Source: Mixophyes australis (lineage: Eukaryota > Chordata > Amphibia > Anura > Limnodynastidae). From it: 64,000 nucleotides of DNA. Shown here piece after piece: positions 45,066-55,199 of the stretch; position 1 is the stretch's first letter; every line of letters starts with the position of its first letter. The notes beneath the pieces are model-generated. The model was not told the DNA's origin. It saw only the letters and a program-made list of their open reading frames with translations, and did no database searches. Both the position numbers and the translations under genes were made by a program. Location: positions 163,162,869 through 163,226,868 of the forward strand of contig JAVHZZ010000004.1 in assembly GCA_036250195.1 (NCBI GenBank), read 5' to 3'.

Positions 45066-46550
45066 TTCTGGAGGGTGAAGTTAGGGTCCCTGGAGTCCTC
45101 TCCATCTTCCATGAAATCTAAAGTCTGCGCCTTTGATGTTACGATTTCCTGTGCTACCAAAACCTTTGAGTCACAGGCATTGATTGATTCCGGAGCAGCA
45201 GGAAATTTTATTTCCAAATCATTAGTAAATCAATGGTCTCTACCAGTGATTACCTTAAAAACACCCATTACTGTGACGGCTATAGATGGATCACGTCTCA
45301 TCAACGGTCTCATCACCCAGAGTACGTCTCCAGTAACCCTTCAGATTGGTGCCCTGCATCATGAAGAAATATCGTTTTTAATCCTTCCTGTTACGACAAG
45401 TCCGATTGTCTTAGGCCTTCCATGGCTTCAGTGTCACTCTCCCCAGATTGACTGGCGCACCCCTCAAGTCACGTCTTGGGGGTCTGAATGTCACCATCGT
45501 TGCCTTTCCCAAGTCATTCCTCTCAAAGTACAGCAATCTTCCATCTCATCTACCTCACCGGGACTCCCTCCTCAATATGCTTCATTTACTGATGTTTTTG
45601 ATAAAGCTCAGTCTGAACGTCTTCCTCCTCATCGTTCTTGGGATTGTCCGATCGACCTTCTACCTGGCAAGACTCCTCCCAGGGGCCGGGTCTATCCACT
45701 CTCCTTACCTGAAACTCAAGCTACATCTGAGTATATACAGGAGAACCTCCAGCGTGGGTTTATTCGACCTTCCACCTCTCCCGCTGGAGCTGGGTTCTTC
45801 TTCGTCAAAAAGAAGGATGGATCATTACGCCCTTGCATAGATTTTCGTGGACTCAATGCCATTACTATCAAGAATCGGTATCCCATTCCGCTGATCACTG
45901 AGCTATTCGATCGCATCAAGGGAGCCCGTATCTTTACTAAGTTGGATCTTCGTGGTGCCTACAATTTAATCAGAATCCGTTCCGGTGACGAATGGAAGAC
46001 AGCGTTTAACACCAGAGACGGGCATTACGAATATCTGGTAATGCCTTTCGGGCTGTGTAATGCCCCCGCTGTTTTTCAAGGCTTCATCAATGAGATCTTT
46101 CGGGACTTATTATATGTATGTGTCGTCGTCTACCTGGACGACATATTGATCTTTTCACAGGACCTGCCTTCTCACCACCAACATGTGGCAGAAGTCCTCT
46201 CCAGGCTACGGAAAAATTCATTGTTCTGTAAATTGGAAAAATGTTCATTCGAATTACCCCAGATTCCATTCTTGGGGTATATAGTTTCCGGAGTTGGCCT
46301 GAAGATGGATCCAGACAAGGTGAATGCTGTACTACATTGGCCTCAGCCAACTACTCTTCGTGCTATCCAGCGTTTCTTAGGTTTTGCCAATTACTATAGA
46401 CGCTTCATTCAAGACTTTTCTTCCATTGCATCTCCTATTGTGGCCCTGACTCGGAAAGGGGCTAATCCTAAGCAATGGTCACCTGAGGCTCTCCAAGCCT
46501 TTCAAACACTAAGAGTCCTTCTCTTCGGCTCCAATCCTTCGACAGCCTGA
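45066..46550 (+). CDS. pol: pol, N-terminal part: protease and reverse transcriptase
   Basis: This frame is +1 to gag and opens after a TAG at 45063-45065; the first ATG is at 45111. The retropepsin active site is D-S-G (ALIDSGAAGNF, codon of Asp at 45186). RT follows with CIDFRGLNAITIKNRYPIP, FTKLDLRGAYNLIRI, the YLDD catalytic box at 46131-46142, and the thumb region (FLGFANYYRRFIQDFSSIA). It ends at a stop at 46548-46550 after a shift of frame, before RNase H. How pol is translated relative to gag is not clear: no in-frame fusion exists, so frameshifting or reinitiation would be needed. Confidence 0.93.
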   Translation, partial: FWRVKLGSLESSPSSMKSKVCAFDVTISCATKTFESQALIDSGAAGNFISKSLVNQWSLPVITLKTPITVTAIDGSRLINGLITQSTSPVTLQIGALHHEEISFLILPVTTSPIVLGLPWLQCHSPQIDWRTPQVTSWGSECHHRCLSQVIPLKVQQSSISSTSPGLPPQYASFTDVFDKAQSERLPPHRSWDCPIDLLPGKTPPRGRVYPLSLPETQATSEYIQENLQRGFIRPSTSPAGAGFFFVKKKDGSLRPCIDFRGLNAITIKNRYPIPLITELFDRIKGARIFTKLDLRGAYNLIRIRSGDEWKTAFNTRDGHYEYLVMPFGLCNAPAVFQGFINEIFRDLLYVCVVVYLDDILIFSQDLPSHHQHVAEVLSRLRKNSLFCKLEKCSFELPQIPFLGYIVSGVGLKMDPDKVNAVLHWPQPTTLRAIQRFLGFANYYRRFIQDFSSIASPIVALTRKGANPKQWSPEALQAFQTLRVLLFGSNPSTA

Positions 46551-46551
46551 T

Positions 46552-48435
46552 GTGACACTCCCCTTCTTTCTAGAAGTAGATGCCTCTAATGTGGGCTTAG
46601 GAGCTATTCTCTCCCAACGCTCGGAACAGCAAAAATTCCATCCTTGTGCCTTCTATTCTTGGGGTCTCCTGCCCGCAGAGAAGAATTATACTATCGGGGA
46701 CAAGGAGTTACTGGCTATCAAAGCTGCATTAGAGGAATGGAGATACTTATTGGAGGGAGCTCGCCATCCGGTGACGATCTTCACGGATCATAAGAACTTG
46801 TCATATCTCCAGTCTGCCCAATGCTTGAACCCTCGTCAAGCAAGATGGTCTCTTTTCTTTTCCCGTTTTGAATTAATAATAACCTTCAAACCAGCTGCCA
46901 AGAACAAAAAAGCTGACGCTTTATCTAGAGCCTTTGTGACGTCCTCTGATATAGAAGAGGTTTCCAACCATACCATTCTAGACCCCAAATGTATCTCACT
47001 GGCTGCTTCATCCACCAAAACGCTACCATTTGGGAAGACCCTCGTGCCTCCTACTCTAAGGAGGAAAATCCTTTCGTGGTTCCATGCCTCTCGTTTTTCT
47101 GGACACGCCGGTGAACACAAGACCTTTGAGATTCTCTCTCGAAGTTACTGGTGGCCTTCAATGAGGAGAGACGTCAAAGAGTTCATTGCTTCCTGTGAGC
47201 TATGTTCCCAGTTCAAATCCTCCCGCAGAACCCCAGCAGGGTTGCTGCGACCACTACCCATTCCGTCCAAACCGTGGACCCATATTAGTATGGATTTCGT
47301 TACTGATTTACCACCTAGTAAGAATCATAACACTATTTGGGTGGTGGTGGACAGATTTTCGAAGATGGCTCATTTCATCCCTCTGTCTGGTTTGCCTTCC
47401 TCGTCTATCCTGGCTGAACATTTCATTAAAGAGATCTTCCGTATCCATGGATGTCCGTCTGAGATTGTGTCAGATAGAGGAGTACAATTCGTTTCCAGAT
47501 TCTGGCGAGCCCTTTGTAAAACCTTGGGCATACGATTAGCACTCTCATCTTCTTACCATCCGCAATCTAACGGACAAACTGAACGTGTCAATCAAGATCT
47601 TGAGACTTTTATAAGGATGTTCTCATCAGCCAATCAAGACAACTGGGTAGAGCTGCTTCCTTGGGCTGAATTCGCCCATAACAACATGTACCATGAGTCA
47701 TCATCCAAAACTCCATTTTTTGTGGTCTACGGTCACCATCCGTCTTTTCCGGAATTTCCTGCCCTCCCGCCCACCCAAGTTCCTGCGGTGGAAACTGTTT
47801 GTCAGACCTTTAAAAATATCTGGTCTCAGGTCAAAACCTGTTTAAAGAAGACATCTATCAAATATAAATCTTTCGCAGATAAGAAGAGGCGGGCTATTCC
47901 ACCACTAAAAATTGGAGATCGTGTCTGGTTATCCACCAAGAATATTCGTTTGAAGGTTCCATCTATGAAATTCGCCCCTCGTTTTATTGGTCCATATAGG
48001 ATCATTCAAGTAATCAATCCAGTATGTGTGAAACTTCTTCTTCCTAAGAATCTTCGGATTTCTAATGCCTTCCATGTATCCTTGCTCAAACCTCTTATTA
48101 TAAACCGTTTCTCAACTCCTCCCTCAGCTCCGCAGCCAGTTCAAGTTCATCAGGAGGAGGATTTCGAGATTACTGAGGTACTAGACGCAAAAATTTCGCG
48201 AGGAGTCCTCCACTTCCTCGTTCATTGGAAGGGCTTTGGTCCTGAGGAGCGCTCTTGGATCAAAGCTGAAGATCTTAATGCTCCTGCTCTTTTGAAGAAG
48301 TTTTATTCCAAAAATCCGGACAAGCCCGGTTCCAGGCGTTCTGTGCCCACCTTTAAAAGGGGGGGTACTGTCACTCACCGGACCGTGAGTGCTTCTTCCC
48401 GGACATTTAGGAACCGTGGCCGTCCTCCATCCTGA
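46552..48435 (+). CDS. pol: pol, C-terminal part: RNase H, integrase, chromodomain
   Basis: The frame continues pol in another register after one small indel between about 46515 and 46550. Numbering from 46552: RNase H acidic residues D10, E52, D79; integrase HHCC finger H185, H189, C215, C218; catalytic D248, D308, E344 (D,D-35-E); a GPY-type block at 477-484 (RFIGPYRI); and a chromodomain at about 535-590 with HWKGFGPEERSW. Chromodomains steer integration towards particular chromatin marks in related elements. The last 67 bases, including TGA, lie inside the 3' LTR. Apart from the single break the frame is clean. Confidence 0.93.
   Translation: MTLPFFLEVDASNVGLGAILSQRSEQQKFHPCAFYSWGLLPAEKNYTIGDKELLAIKAALEEWRYLLEGARHPVTIFTDHKNLSYLQSAQCLNPRQARWSLFFSRFELIITFKPAAKNKKADALSRAFVTSSDIEEVSNHTILDPKCISLAASSTKTLPFGKTLVPPTLRRKILSWFHASRFSGHAGEHKTFEILSRSYWWPSMRRDVKEFIASCELCSQFKSSRRTPAGLLRPLPIPSKPWTHISMDFVTDLPPSKNHNTIWVVVDRFSKMAHFIPLSGLPSSSILAEHFIKEIFRIHGCPSEIVSDRGVQFVSRFWRALCKTLGIRLALSSSYHPQSNGQTERVNQDLETFIRMFSSANQDNWVELLPWAEFAHNNMYHESSSKTPFFVVYGHHPSFPEFPALPPTQVPAVETVCQTFKNIWSQVKTCLKKTSIKYKSFADKKRRAIPPLKIGDRVWLSTKNIRLKVPSMKFAPRFIGPYRIIQVINPVCVKLLLPKNLRISNAFHVSLLKPLIINRFSTPPSAPQPVQVHQEEDFEITEVLDAKISRGVLHFLVHWKGFGPEERSWIKAEDLNAPALLKKFYSKNPDKPGSRRSVPTFKRGGTVTHRTVSASSRTFRNRGRPPS
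48353..48366 (+). promoter_or_regulatory. polypurine tract before the 3' LTR
   Basis: TTTAAAAGGGGGGGT ends just before the LTR start at 48369. Such a tract primes plus-strand DNA synthesis in LTR retroelements. Confidence 0.8.
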
Positions 48436-50378
48436 GGGTCTGCGCATGCGCAGCCCTTTCCTATACTTCAGTGTATGTCCCTTTAACTCAATTGGCAGAT
48501 CAGGCAACACTCCCTATATTAAGCACCTGTGGTCAACACCACGTTGCCTGATCTTGGAGTCTCATTCCCCATGAGTCTCTGAAGGTGTTCCTGTATTCCT
48601 CGTGTATTCAGCGCTGCTGATTCCTGTGGTTTCCAAACCACTTCTATCTCTGTGGTTTCCAAACCACTTCTACTGCTGTGGTTCCCATACCACTTCTACC
48701 ATCAACTGTATCATCGTGACTGTTTGCTGATTCCTATCCGCTGCCTCCGTGCACTACAGTCTTCTAAACCACTTCAACGCTATTATATATTATTGTGACT
48801 GTTTGCTGATTCCTATCCGCTGCCTCCGTGCACTACAGTCTTCTAAACCACATCAACGCTATTATATATCATTGTGACTGTTTGCTGATTGCTATCCGCT
48901 GCCTCCGTGCACTCCAGCCGTTACTTCACATCCACTCACCTGTTCATCATCAAGTCTGTGAGCTGATTCCTATCCGCTGCCTCCGTGCACTACAGGCTCC
49001 AGCTTGCAACTCGCCTGTGTTCATCATCGTGACTGTGAGCTGATTCCTATCCGCTGCCCCCGTGCACTACAGTCTCCAGCTTGCAACTCGCCTGTGTTCC
49101 TCATCGTGACTGTTAGCTGATTCCTATCCGCTGCCCCTGTGCACTGCAGTCTCATCTCAGCTCTCCTGTGTTTCCTCGAGACTGCTGCTCTCATTGCCAT
49201 CCGCTACTCTTCGTGATCAACAGCTCCTGGTCTACTCTGCTCTCCCGTGTTCCATCGCTGTTGGCACCTGTTGGTTGCTACTGGTTACCTCCGTGTGCCC
49301 GCAGAGTCCTGCTGCTGCTGTCAGCGCTATCGTCCATCTACTGCTGATCCGCTCTCCACGCCTTCACGTGTACCGCTGGTCTCTACCCTCCTGTCAGCAT
49401 TGGATTCGTATCTCATCAACTACTCCTCTGCTGGATCATCTCCATTCTCCTGGGTCCTCCATGAGTCCAGTTCCACGTGTTACTGATTCCTGTGGATTCG
49501 TGTCCCTGTTGGTCTACTTACCTGTGCGCTGCACCTACTAGACCGCTGCCTCATCCATCCAGGGACTTCTCATCCAGCCGGCCTCCCGCCGCTCAGGTAT
49601 CGCTGCACTCCTATCTGACTGCCTGCTTCTGAACCACGGTATGCATACTTCTCATTGACTGTGCTGGTGTATTGCATATCTTGCTGGACTGTGTTGGTTC
49701 TCCTCTGGAGTCTGCTATCCGCTGAGTCTATTGCCATCATTGACTGTGTTATCTTGTGCTGGATTACGTCAAGAGACTTTCTATATTTGCAGACCTGTTC
49801 AGTCATTTATATATATTGTGCATATTACTGTGGATCGTGTATAAGGTGCCCGTGTATATCCTGTGTTGCAGTCTCTCCCCGTGCACCTCCTCACATATAT
49901 ATTCAGTGGTACAACTTGCTGATGACAGACCACTGATCCCTGTTTCCTGTATCACCTGTTCCAGTATCCTCTCACATAGCAGTGGTACAACTTGCTACCG
50001 CAGACCACTGACTACCCGGATACCTCCACTTGGATTCCATTCCTTCACTCAGACAGCGGTACAACTTGCTATCCGCAGACCGCTGACTCTCATCACCTCC
50101 TTGTTTCTGTTGGACATTCCTCCTCACTATAGCAGTGGTACAACTTGCTATCGCAGACCACTGACTACCTTCACGTGCCCTTGTCCATACAGTTCCTCGT
50201 GTATTATTACCTCCATATTACCAGTGCTGCTAGTCATAGACTTTCCCGAGCATCTCATCATCTACCATTTCCTGTTCCGTGATCACCCAGCTACCAGAGT
50301 ACCCTATTACCATCTACATTGCTCTGGTAAGCCTACCACCTGGTGATCCCTGGGTAAAGACTCCTAGTGCCCGTGACA
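48369..50378 (+). repeat. 3' LTR (2,010 bp), uninterrupted
   Basis: It starts TGTCACTCACC and ends CCCGTGACA, like the 5' LTR. The TATA-like box is at 48515 and the GCCTGATCTT block at 48546-48555. The single CTGTGGAT at 49828-49835 is the site that was duplicated by the hAT element in the 5' LTR. Short open frames inside have no meaning as genes. Confidence 0.97.
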
Positions 50379-50641
50379 ATGGGTTCTAACTAGATGGAGA
50401 CTGAATGAATACTGAGTGCATCATTTGTAAAATGAAAACACATAACAGACTGAAAGCTAAGGATTGAAAATTCTTCCACAACATATTAAGAGGAAACAAT
50501 TAAGTATAAGTGTACAGAGCAAGGACTGTTCAAGTAGTGACAGTGTAAAACCCAATTAGAAATATTTTAATGAACTGAAACCAAGAACAATGATGTCCAT
50601 CATCCAGAGGGAGGCCTCAGATGGGGATGCAGAGGTATAAG

Positions 50642-51545
50642 TCAGCCATTGAAGAGAATAACAACTGTCTCATGGTGGTGTCGAATCACAATTACGCATC
50701 TGTTTACTCTCAAACATTCTGGTGCCGGAGTATGTGGGCGTTCGAGTTTCAGGAAATTGGTCTGGGAGAGAAGTGGTCCTGGTAGAATGTACAGTTTAGT
50801 GGGAAGATCTTGTCCTTGTTCCGGGGATTTCACAGAGTGCTCAGTGTTAGCTACAAAGTCTTGCATTTGAAAGTGGATGAGCAGTGATATCTGATGTTGT
50901 GTTGTCACAGAATTTGAGTTATAGGCTGGAGATACTTTACTTTCTGAATAGTGGAGGGAGCTAGGTCTTGGAACAATTGTATGTTCATATTCTGAAAAGC
51001 TTATATTCTGTCTCTGGTCGGCAAATGTATCCTTGGTGCGATAGGAATGTAGACAGACAATAATGTTGCATGGAGATTGAGTAGAGGAAGGTCTAGCTCG
51101 AAGGGCCTGATGTGCCCTGTCCATGAGATAGTTTCAGAAAGTTCTGGTAGGATAAGCTTGAAGTGGTCTCTAAGTAAGGGTTGCAATTCTGAAGCAGAAA
51201 TAGTTTCTGACACATTCCGAATTCTAAGGTTGTTGCGACAGGAACGGTTTTCTGAATCCTTTTCACTTTAAGAGCCCACACTTTGTGGTTTAATCACAAC
51301 AGTAGTTTATCAAATACATATTGGGAGCGACAAAACTCATCCGTTTTAGATTCTAGCTCATCTGTTCTAGTGCCAAGTAAGGCTATTTCAGATTTAAAGT
51401 AATTGACAGCTTTGGAGACTTCTTGTTTAAATTCCATCTTCACATCCTCCAGAAAATTTGTCTGTGAGACCACTAGATGGCAGTGACATCTCATCAGCAC
51501 AGGAACTGCATGGAAAAGCACATAGTGCTTGTCAGGTGCAGACAC
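50642..51545 (-). pseudogene. L1 ORF1 pseudogene
   Basis: Minus-strand pieces in three frames follow the order of an L1 ORF1 protein: a coiled-coil-like stretch (FLEDVKMEFKQEVSKAVNYF, then ALLGTRTDELESKTDE), a middle part (SETISASELQPLLRDHFKLI) and the nucleic-acid-binding C-terminal half (MDRAHQALRARPSSTQSPCN, then DIVVCLHSYRTK-like). Frameshifts and stops break it. ORF1 protein binds L1 RNA as a trimer in functional elements. A MITE lies just upstream. Confidence 0.8.
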
Positions 51546-51548
51546 TGA

Positions 51549-51979
51549 CTAAGGCTGGGCACACACTACTGAAATTTTTTCCCAATGTGTTATCTATAAT
51601 GAATTTACCATGACTGATTAAAAAAAAGTCGCGATCAGCATGCCAATTCTCGTCTACACACTATACACGTTTTACAAGATTTACCCTCAGATCTGTGCTC
51701 TTCATCTGTCATAACCATCGCTGAAAAGATCATGACTCTGTAAATTCTATGGAGATCGTGAGTGCATACACACTGCTGAATTGGAACAACATTGTTCCAT
51801 CATTGATTGACATATTTAGTTTGGATTAAAAATCAATTGAAAGGATATCATGTGCTTTAGAACGATAATTGCTCATCGTTGCAGTGTACACATTAATGCA
51901 ATATCAGGCAGAACAGTCGTTTATTGGGTGATTGGCCCGATAGTTGGCTGAAAACCATGCAGTGTGTACCCAGCCTTAG
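51549..51979. repeat. MITE inserted in the 5' part of the L1
   Basis: It begins CTAAGGCTGGGCACACACT and ends AGTGTGTACCCAGCCTTAG, inverted copies. TGA occurs on both flanks, a possible 3-bp duplication. The interior is non-coding with inverted ATCG-rich blocks. Confidence 0.85.
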
Positions 51980-52893
51980 TGAATGTGCAACAACGATGTA
52001 CAGTGGAAACGTGGGTTGTGGCCTTAGTGGGGTACTGCAGGATGTCACAGTGAAATACCCTCTAGTCAATTCAGGAAGGGTGACCCGTTTCTCACTGGGT
52101 ATATAAGTATCCTCTATAAATAGGTATGCTGGGAATCATCTTCAGTAGCCAGCAGTAGATGAACATATGCAAAAAAACAGTTGGATCAGATTCCACCCTT
52201 GAGCACTTTATAGTGGAAGTGTGGAAGGGATCCCCCACCCCCTGATGCTCCCTGATGGATACACTGGCCTGACTCTCCTGTTGAACTGGCACAGGGCATG
52301 TTAAATCTACTTGGTTGAGTAGCAATGGTGACTATAGCACCCGGGAGCTCACTGAATCAAACGTTACCAGAAGCTGGAGTGAAGCCACTGAGCGGGTGCG
52401 TTGCACTGCACAGTGGTGATGACTTCAAGCTCTAAAGGGAGAGCAATGAGGAGTTGGCAGTATTCAGAGATCGACAAAGAGATGTCTCTGGGTGGTGTTG
52501 GGTCCAGAAAGGAAAAAGCTGCAGCAACATGATGGAAAAGTTGGTCATTGACCCTTGTGTAAATGTCCATCTCCGGTCGAGGAAGCGGGAGGGCCAATGC
52601 TCTGCGCTATTAGACTTCTTGTGATGGTGCAGAGGGGAAAAGAAAATCCAACCTGGAAAGGTATCGGAGGGAGCAGCAAGTGGCATGAAGTGGAAGGCTG
52701 CAAGTTGTCAGCAGATGGTCTCGTGGACGGTCCGGCTCTAATACCCCATAAAAGCAAGCCTGGAGGTTTTCAGGGAGCTCGTGCAACATTTAAAGTCCAA
52801 ACAGGCTTGAATAAGTCAGAAATGGGTTGAGAGGAAGGGAAAGATTCCGGAGCATGCGGTCTGATCGCAGTTGCTGTCAGGCCACTCCCCCCA
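51980..52893 (-). other. L1 5' region, no intact frame
   Basis: Remaining L1 5' sequence up to the 5' end at 52893. Short minus-strand frames exist, but none is convincingly ORF1. Confidence 0.5.
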
Positions 52894-52937
52894 CATATAC
52901 TCTTTCTTGATTATCAAGTGTGTTATAAAGTAAATGC

Positions 52938-53290
52938 TGTCATTTTAAGTCACACAACTCGTAATTTCCGCTCCTAATAGCAGGCAGAGATCGAGGTTAG
53001 TCAAAAAGCCAGAAACGGGGTCAAAATCAGAAATACAAACACCTATACCAAAGAGCTGGAGTCTAGAATTCAGCGAGGCTGCAACTATAACCGGCAACAA
53101 GAGACTGCCAAGTCGGGCCCCCTCTAGAGATGATTTGTTGCTGTGCAATCCAACCTTCACACTGCACTGTCCAGTCAGCTGCTTGGAGGTTCCCTTGTCA
53201 TCCATCAGGAGAAATCATGGGATTGCAGTGGGACGCATCTGTGTCCACTGCTCCCTAACAATATACCCTCCTTGAGGGACCACTAAAATG
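52938..53290 (+). repeat. unclassified interspersed repeat, partial copy
   Basis: Blocks GCAGGCAGAGATCGAGGTTA, AGCCAGAAACGGGGTCAAAA and CTCTAGAGATGATTTGTTG recur at 53823-54020. It is a second, partial copy of the family at 30263 and 53425. Confidence 0.6.
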
Positions 53291-53424
53291 AGGTTTCTGC
53301 TGCACTAGCAATATGAACTTGAGGTGACCTAGAAGCCTCTTTTTGGGCAGAAACTAGTAGATACGTCCTGTACCAGCAAAGTAAGGACCTTTAGCTGGTA
53401 TTTTCACAATAAAGGGCCAGTTTT

Positions 53425-54030
53425 AATGTAAGGACAGACATCAAGATGCTCAAAATAAGAACTAGTCATGATTTCCACCTATAGTAGCCACCTTTCCCAT
53501 AGAGTAGAAGGTACTCAATGGTACTCAGTTGCCCCCAGGACTTAGCATGTCGTAGTAGGGGCTTAGTTTACACTTTGACTGTAGCACAAAAGGTATATTG
53601 TAGACCAAAATGAGAAATAATGCTGGGGGAGCAAACAGATGAACTCCTACATTTAAGAATGCCAAGGTGTAACTCACAGAGATGGTCTTGGTGCAAAAAT
53701 GTAATCCAAGAGAGAGTCTGGAGCAGGGATCAAGGCAGTAAGGAAAATAGTGAAAATCCAGAGCCAAGGCCAGGGCAAACAGCGATCAAAGAAAGGTCAA
53801 TATTCCAGGAATGGTCAGAGCAGGCAGAGATCAAGGGTAGTCAGAAAGCCAGAAACAGGGTCAAAACCTAAAATCCAAACGGGTATACTAAGCTGCTGGA
53901 GACTAGAATACAGAGTGGCTTCAACTATAATCACCAACGAGAGACTGAGCTTTTAAAGAGCAGGGTGCCAATCAGAAGGCTGTTGCTGAGCTGGGCCCTC
54001 TCTACAGATGATTTGTTGTGCCATAAAGCA
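53425..54030 (+). repeat. unclassified interspersed repeat, copy B
   Basis: Its first 430 bp match 30263-30680 in order, and its last 200 bp match 52975-53140. No coding is seen. It may be LTR-derived, but no terminal features were found. Confidence 0.6.
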
Positions 54031-54329
54031 TAGTAAGTTTGCTGCACAGTTTCAGTGATACAATAGATACACAAGATTTAAATCACAACTTTTATTGATT
54101 AATTATGAGTAAGATACATGGATTATGAGATTAGACCACAACTCAGGGAGCCCTTGGCAGTAATTGTTTCAGAGAGGCAATGGTCAATCAGAGCAGTATG
54201 GCACATTCACATCCAAGATTGAGGCTAAAATACATCAATAAGGTCCCAATATATAAACTAACTAACAAAATAGGCACTCAGCCAAGATTCTCTCAAGCAG
54301 GGTATGCTGAGAAAATGCAAAAACACAGA

Positions 54330-54641
54330 GGGCATGATTCATCAATGAACGTAACTGCCTATATATGCCATATTTTGCATTAAATTGCGCATGCCCGGAA
54401 ACAGACTATACACCAGGAAGCTTAATCTTCGAGCACAAAGGACACTTATGACAGCATACGCTCCTACTCCTCCCCGTTTCGCCCATGAAATGGTAGACTG
54501 TCGGAAGTGTCATTTGTGTTCAAAGATTAATTGAATGTTCTTTCATTGATTGGCGTATAGTCCATTTTTTGAAATGTGCAATTCAATTTAACACAAAATA
54601 TGGCACGCATTAGCATTTACATTCCTTAATGAATCAAGCCC
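54330..54641. repeat. palindromic MITE
   Basis: The left end GGGCATGATTCATCAATGAA and the right end, reversed, GGGCTTGATTCATTAAGGAA are inverted copies. Inner inverted blocks include a GAGCACAAAGGACACTT stretch and its imperfect inverse AAGTGTCATTTGTGTTC near 54510. It belongs to the same broad GGCCTGATTCATTAAGGA type as 30790-30991. Confidence 0.8.
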
Positions 54642-55077
54642 AATAAGTGAACTTCTACCTTTCTAGTTAAACAATATGACCATTCATACTTTCTAGAGTG
54701 CAAGAATGTAACTGCTTACAAAAAATGTAATGTAGTAGTAGTTTTGATTATGTTGACATACAGGGTGTGCAATGATAAGTTTGATAAGCCATCTATTTTC
54801 TATTTATGATGACGCTAGATTGTAGACATGCATATAATTCTTGGTTGTTTCTATAAACCATTTGTTAAGCGTGAAGTTGATTGATCTAGTACAAGAGAGC
54901 AGATCAGGCAAGTCAGAAAATAAATTTTTACATGTTTGTGTTTCTATTAAATTCACTAATATCCTTTCTTTTTTCGTTTACAAAATAGAACTTTTTGTCA
55001 TACCTATTTTCATATTCTCTGTGGTCATCAGAAAACTATTAAAAAGCTTCTTCAATTCTTTCAGTTGAGCATATTTA
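54642..55077. other. nothing recognised
   Basis: AT-rich DNA without supportable features. Confidence 0.5.
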
Positions 55078-55190
55078 GGGTAGATTTATGAAACCTTTTA
55101 AAAAGGAAATGTGGAAATGTTGCCCATAGCAACCAGATTCTTGCTATCATGTTCTAAAATGTACTAAGTAACACCTCCACATTGGTAAAA
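55078..55190. repeat. palindromic MITE, partial second copy
   Basis: GGGTAGATTTATGAAACC, ATGTTGCCCATAGCAACCAG and TAAAATGTACTAAGTAACAC match the family at 6690-6853 in order. The right end is incomplete. Confidence 0.65.
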
Positions 55191-55199
55191 AAAACAAGG

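Larger units (their letters stand above)
38034..50378 (+). mobile_element. Ty3/gypsy chromovirus LTR retrotransposon, young
   Basis: Two LTRs of 2,010 bp each (the 5' copy counted without its hAT insertion) start TGTCACTCACCGG and end CCCGTGACA. The element is flanked by ATGGG (38029-38033 and 50379-50383), a 5-bp duplication. The internal region, 44116-48368, encodes gag and a pol with protease, RT, RNase H, integrase and a C-terminal chromodomain, the mark of chromoviruses. Without the hAT insertion the element is about 8.3 kb. It inserted into the L1 between its two reading frames. Confidence 0.97.
31460..52893 (-). mobile_element. near full-length L1 LINE, interrupted three times
   Basis: The L1 reads on the minus strand. 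Its 5' end GGGGGGAGTGGCCTGACAGC lies at 52893; its 3' end is marked by a poly(T) run at 31458-31466. Flanking copies CATATACTGTTTCTT (31445-31459) and CATATACTCTTTCTT (52894-52908) form a 15-bp target duplication with one mismatch. Removing the gypsy element, the inserted LINE and the MITE leaves about 6.3 kb, a normal L1 length. ORF1 and ORF2 are recognisable but broken. Confidence 0.88.
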
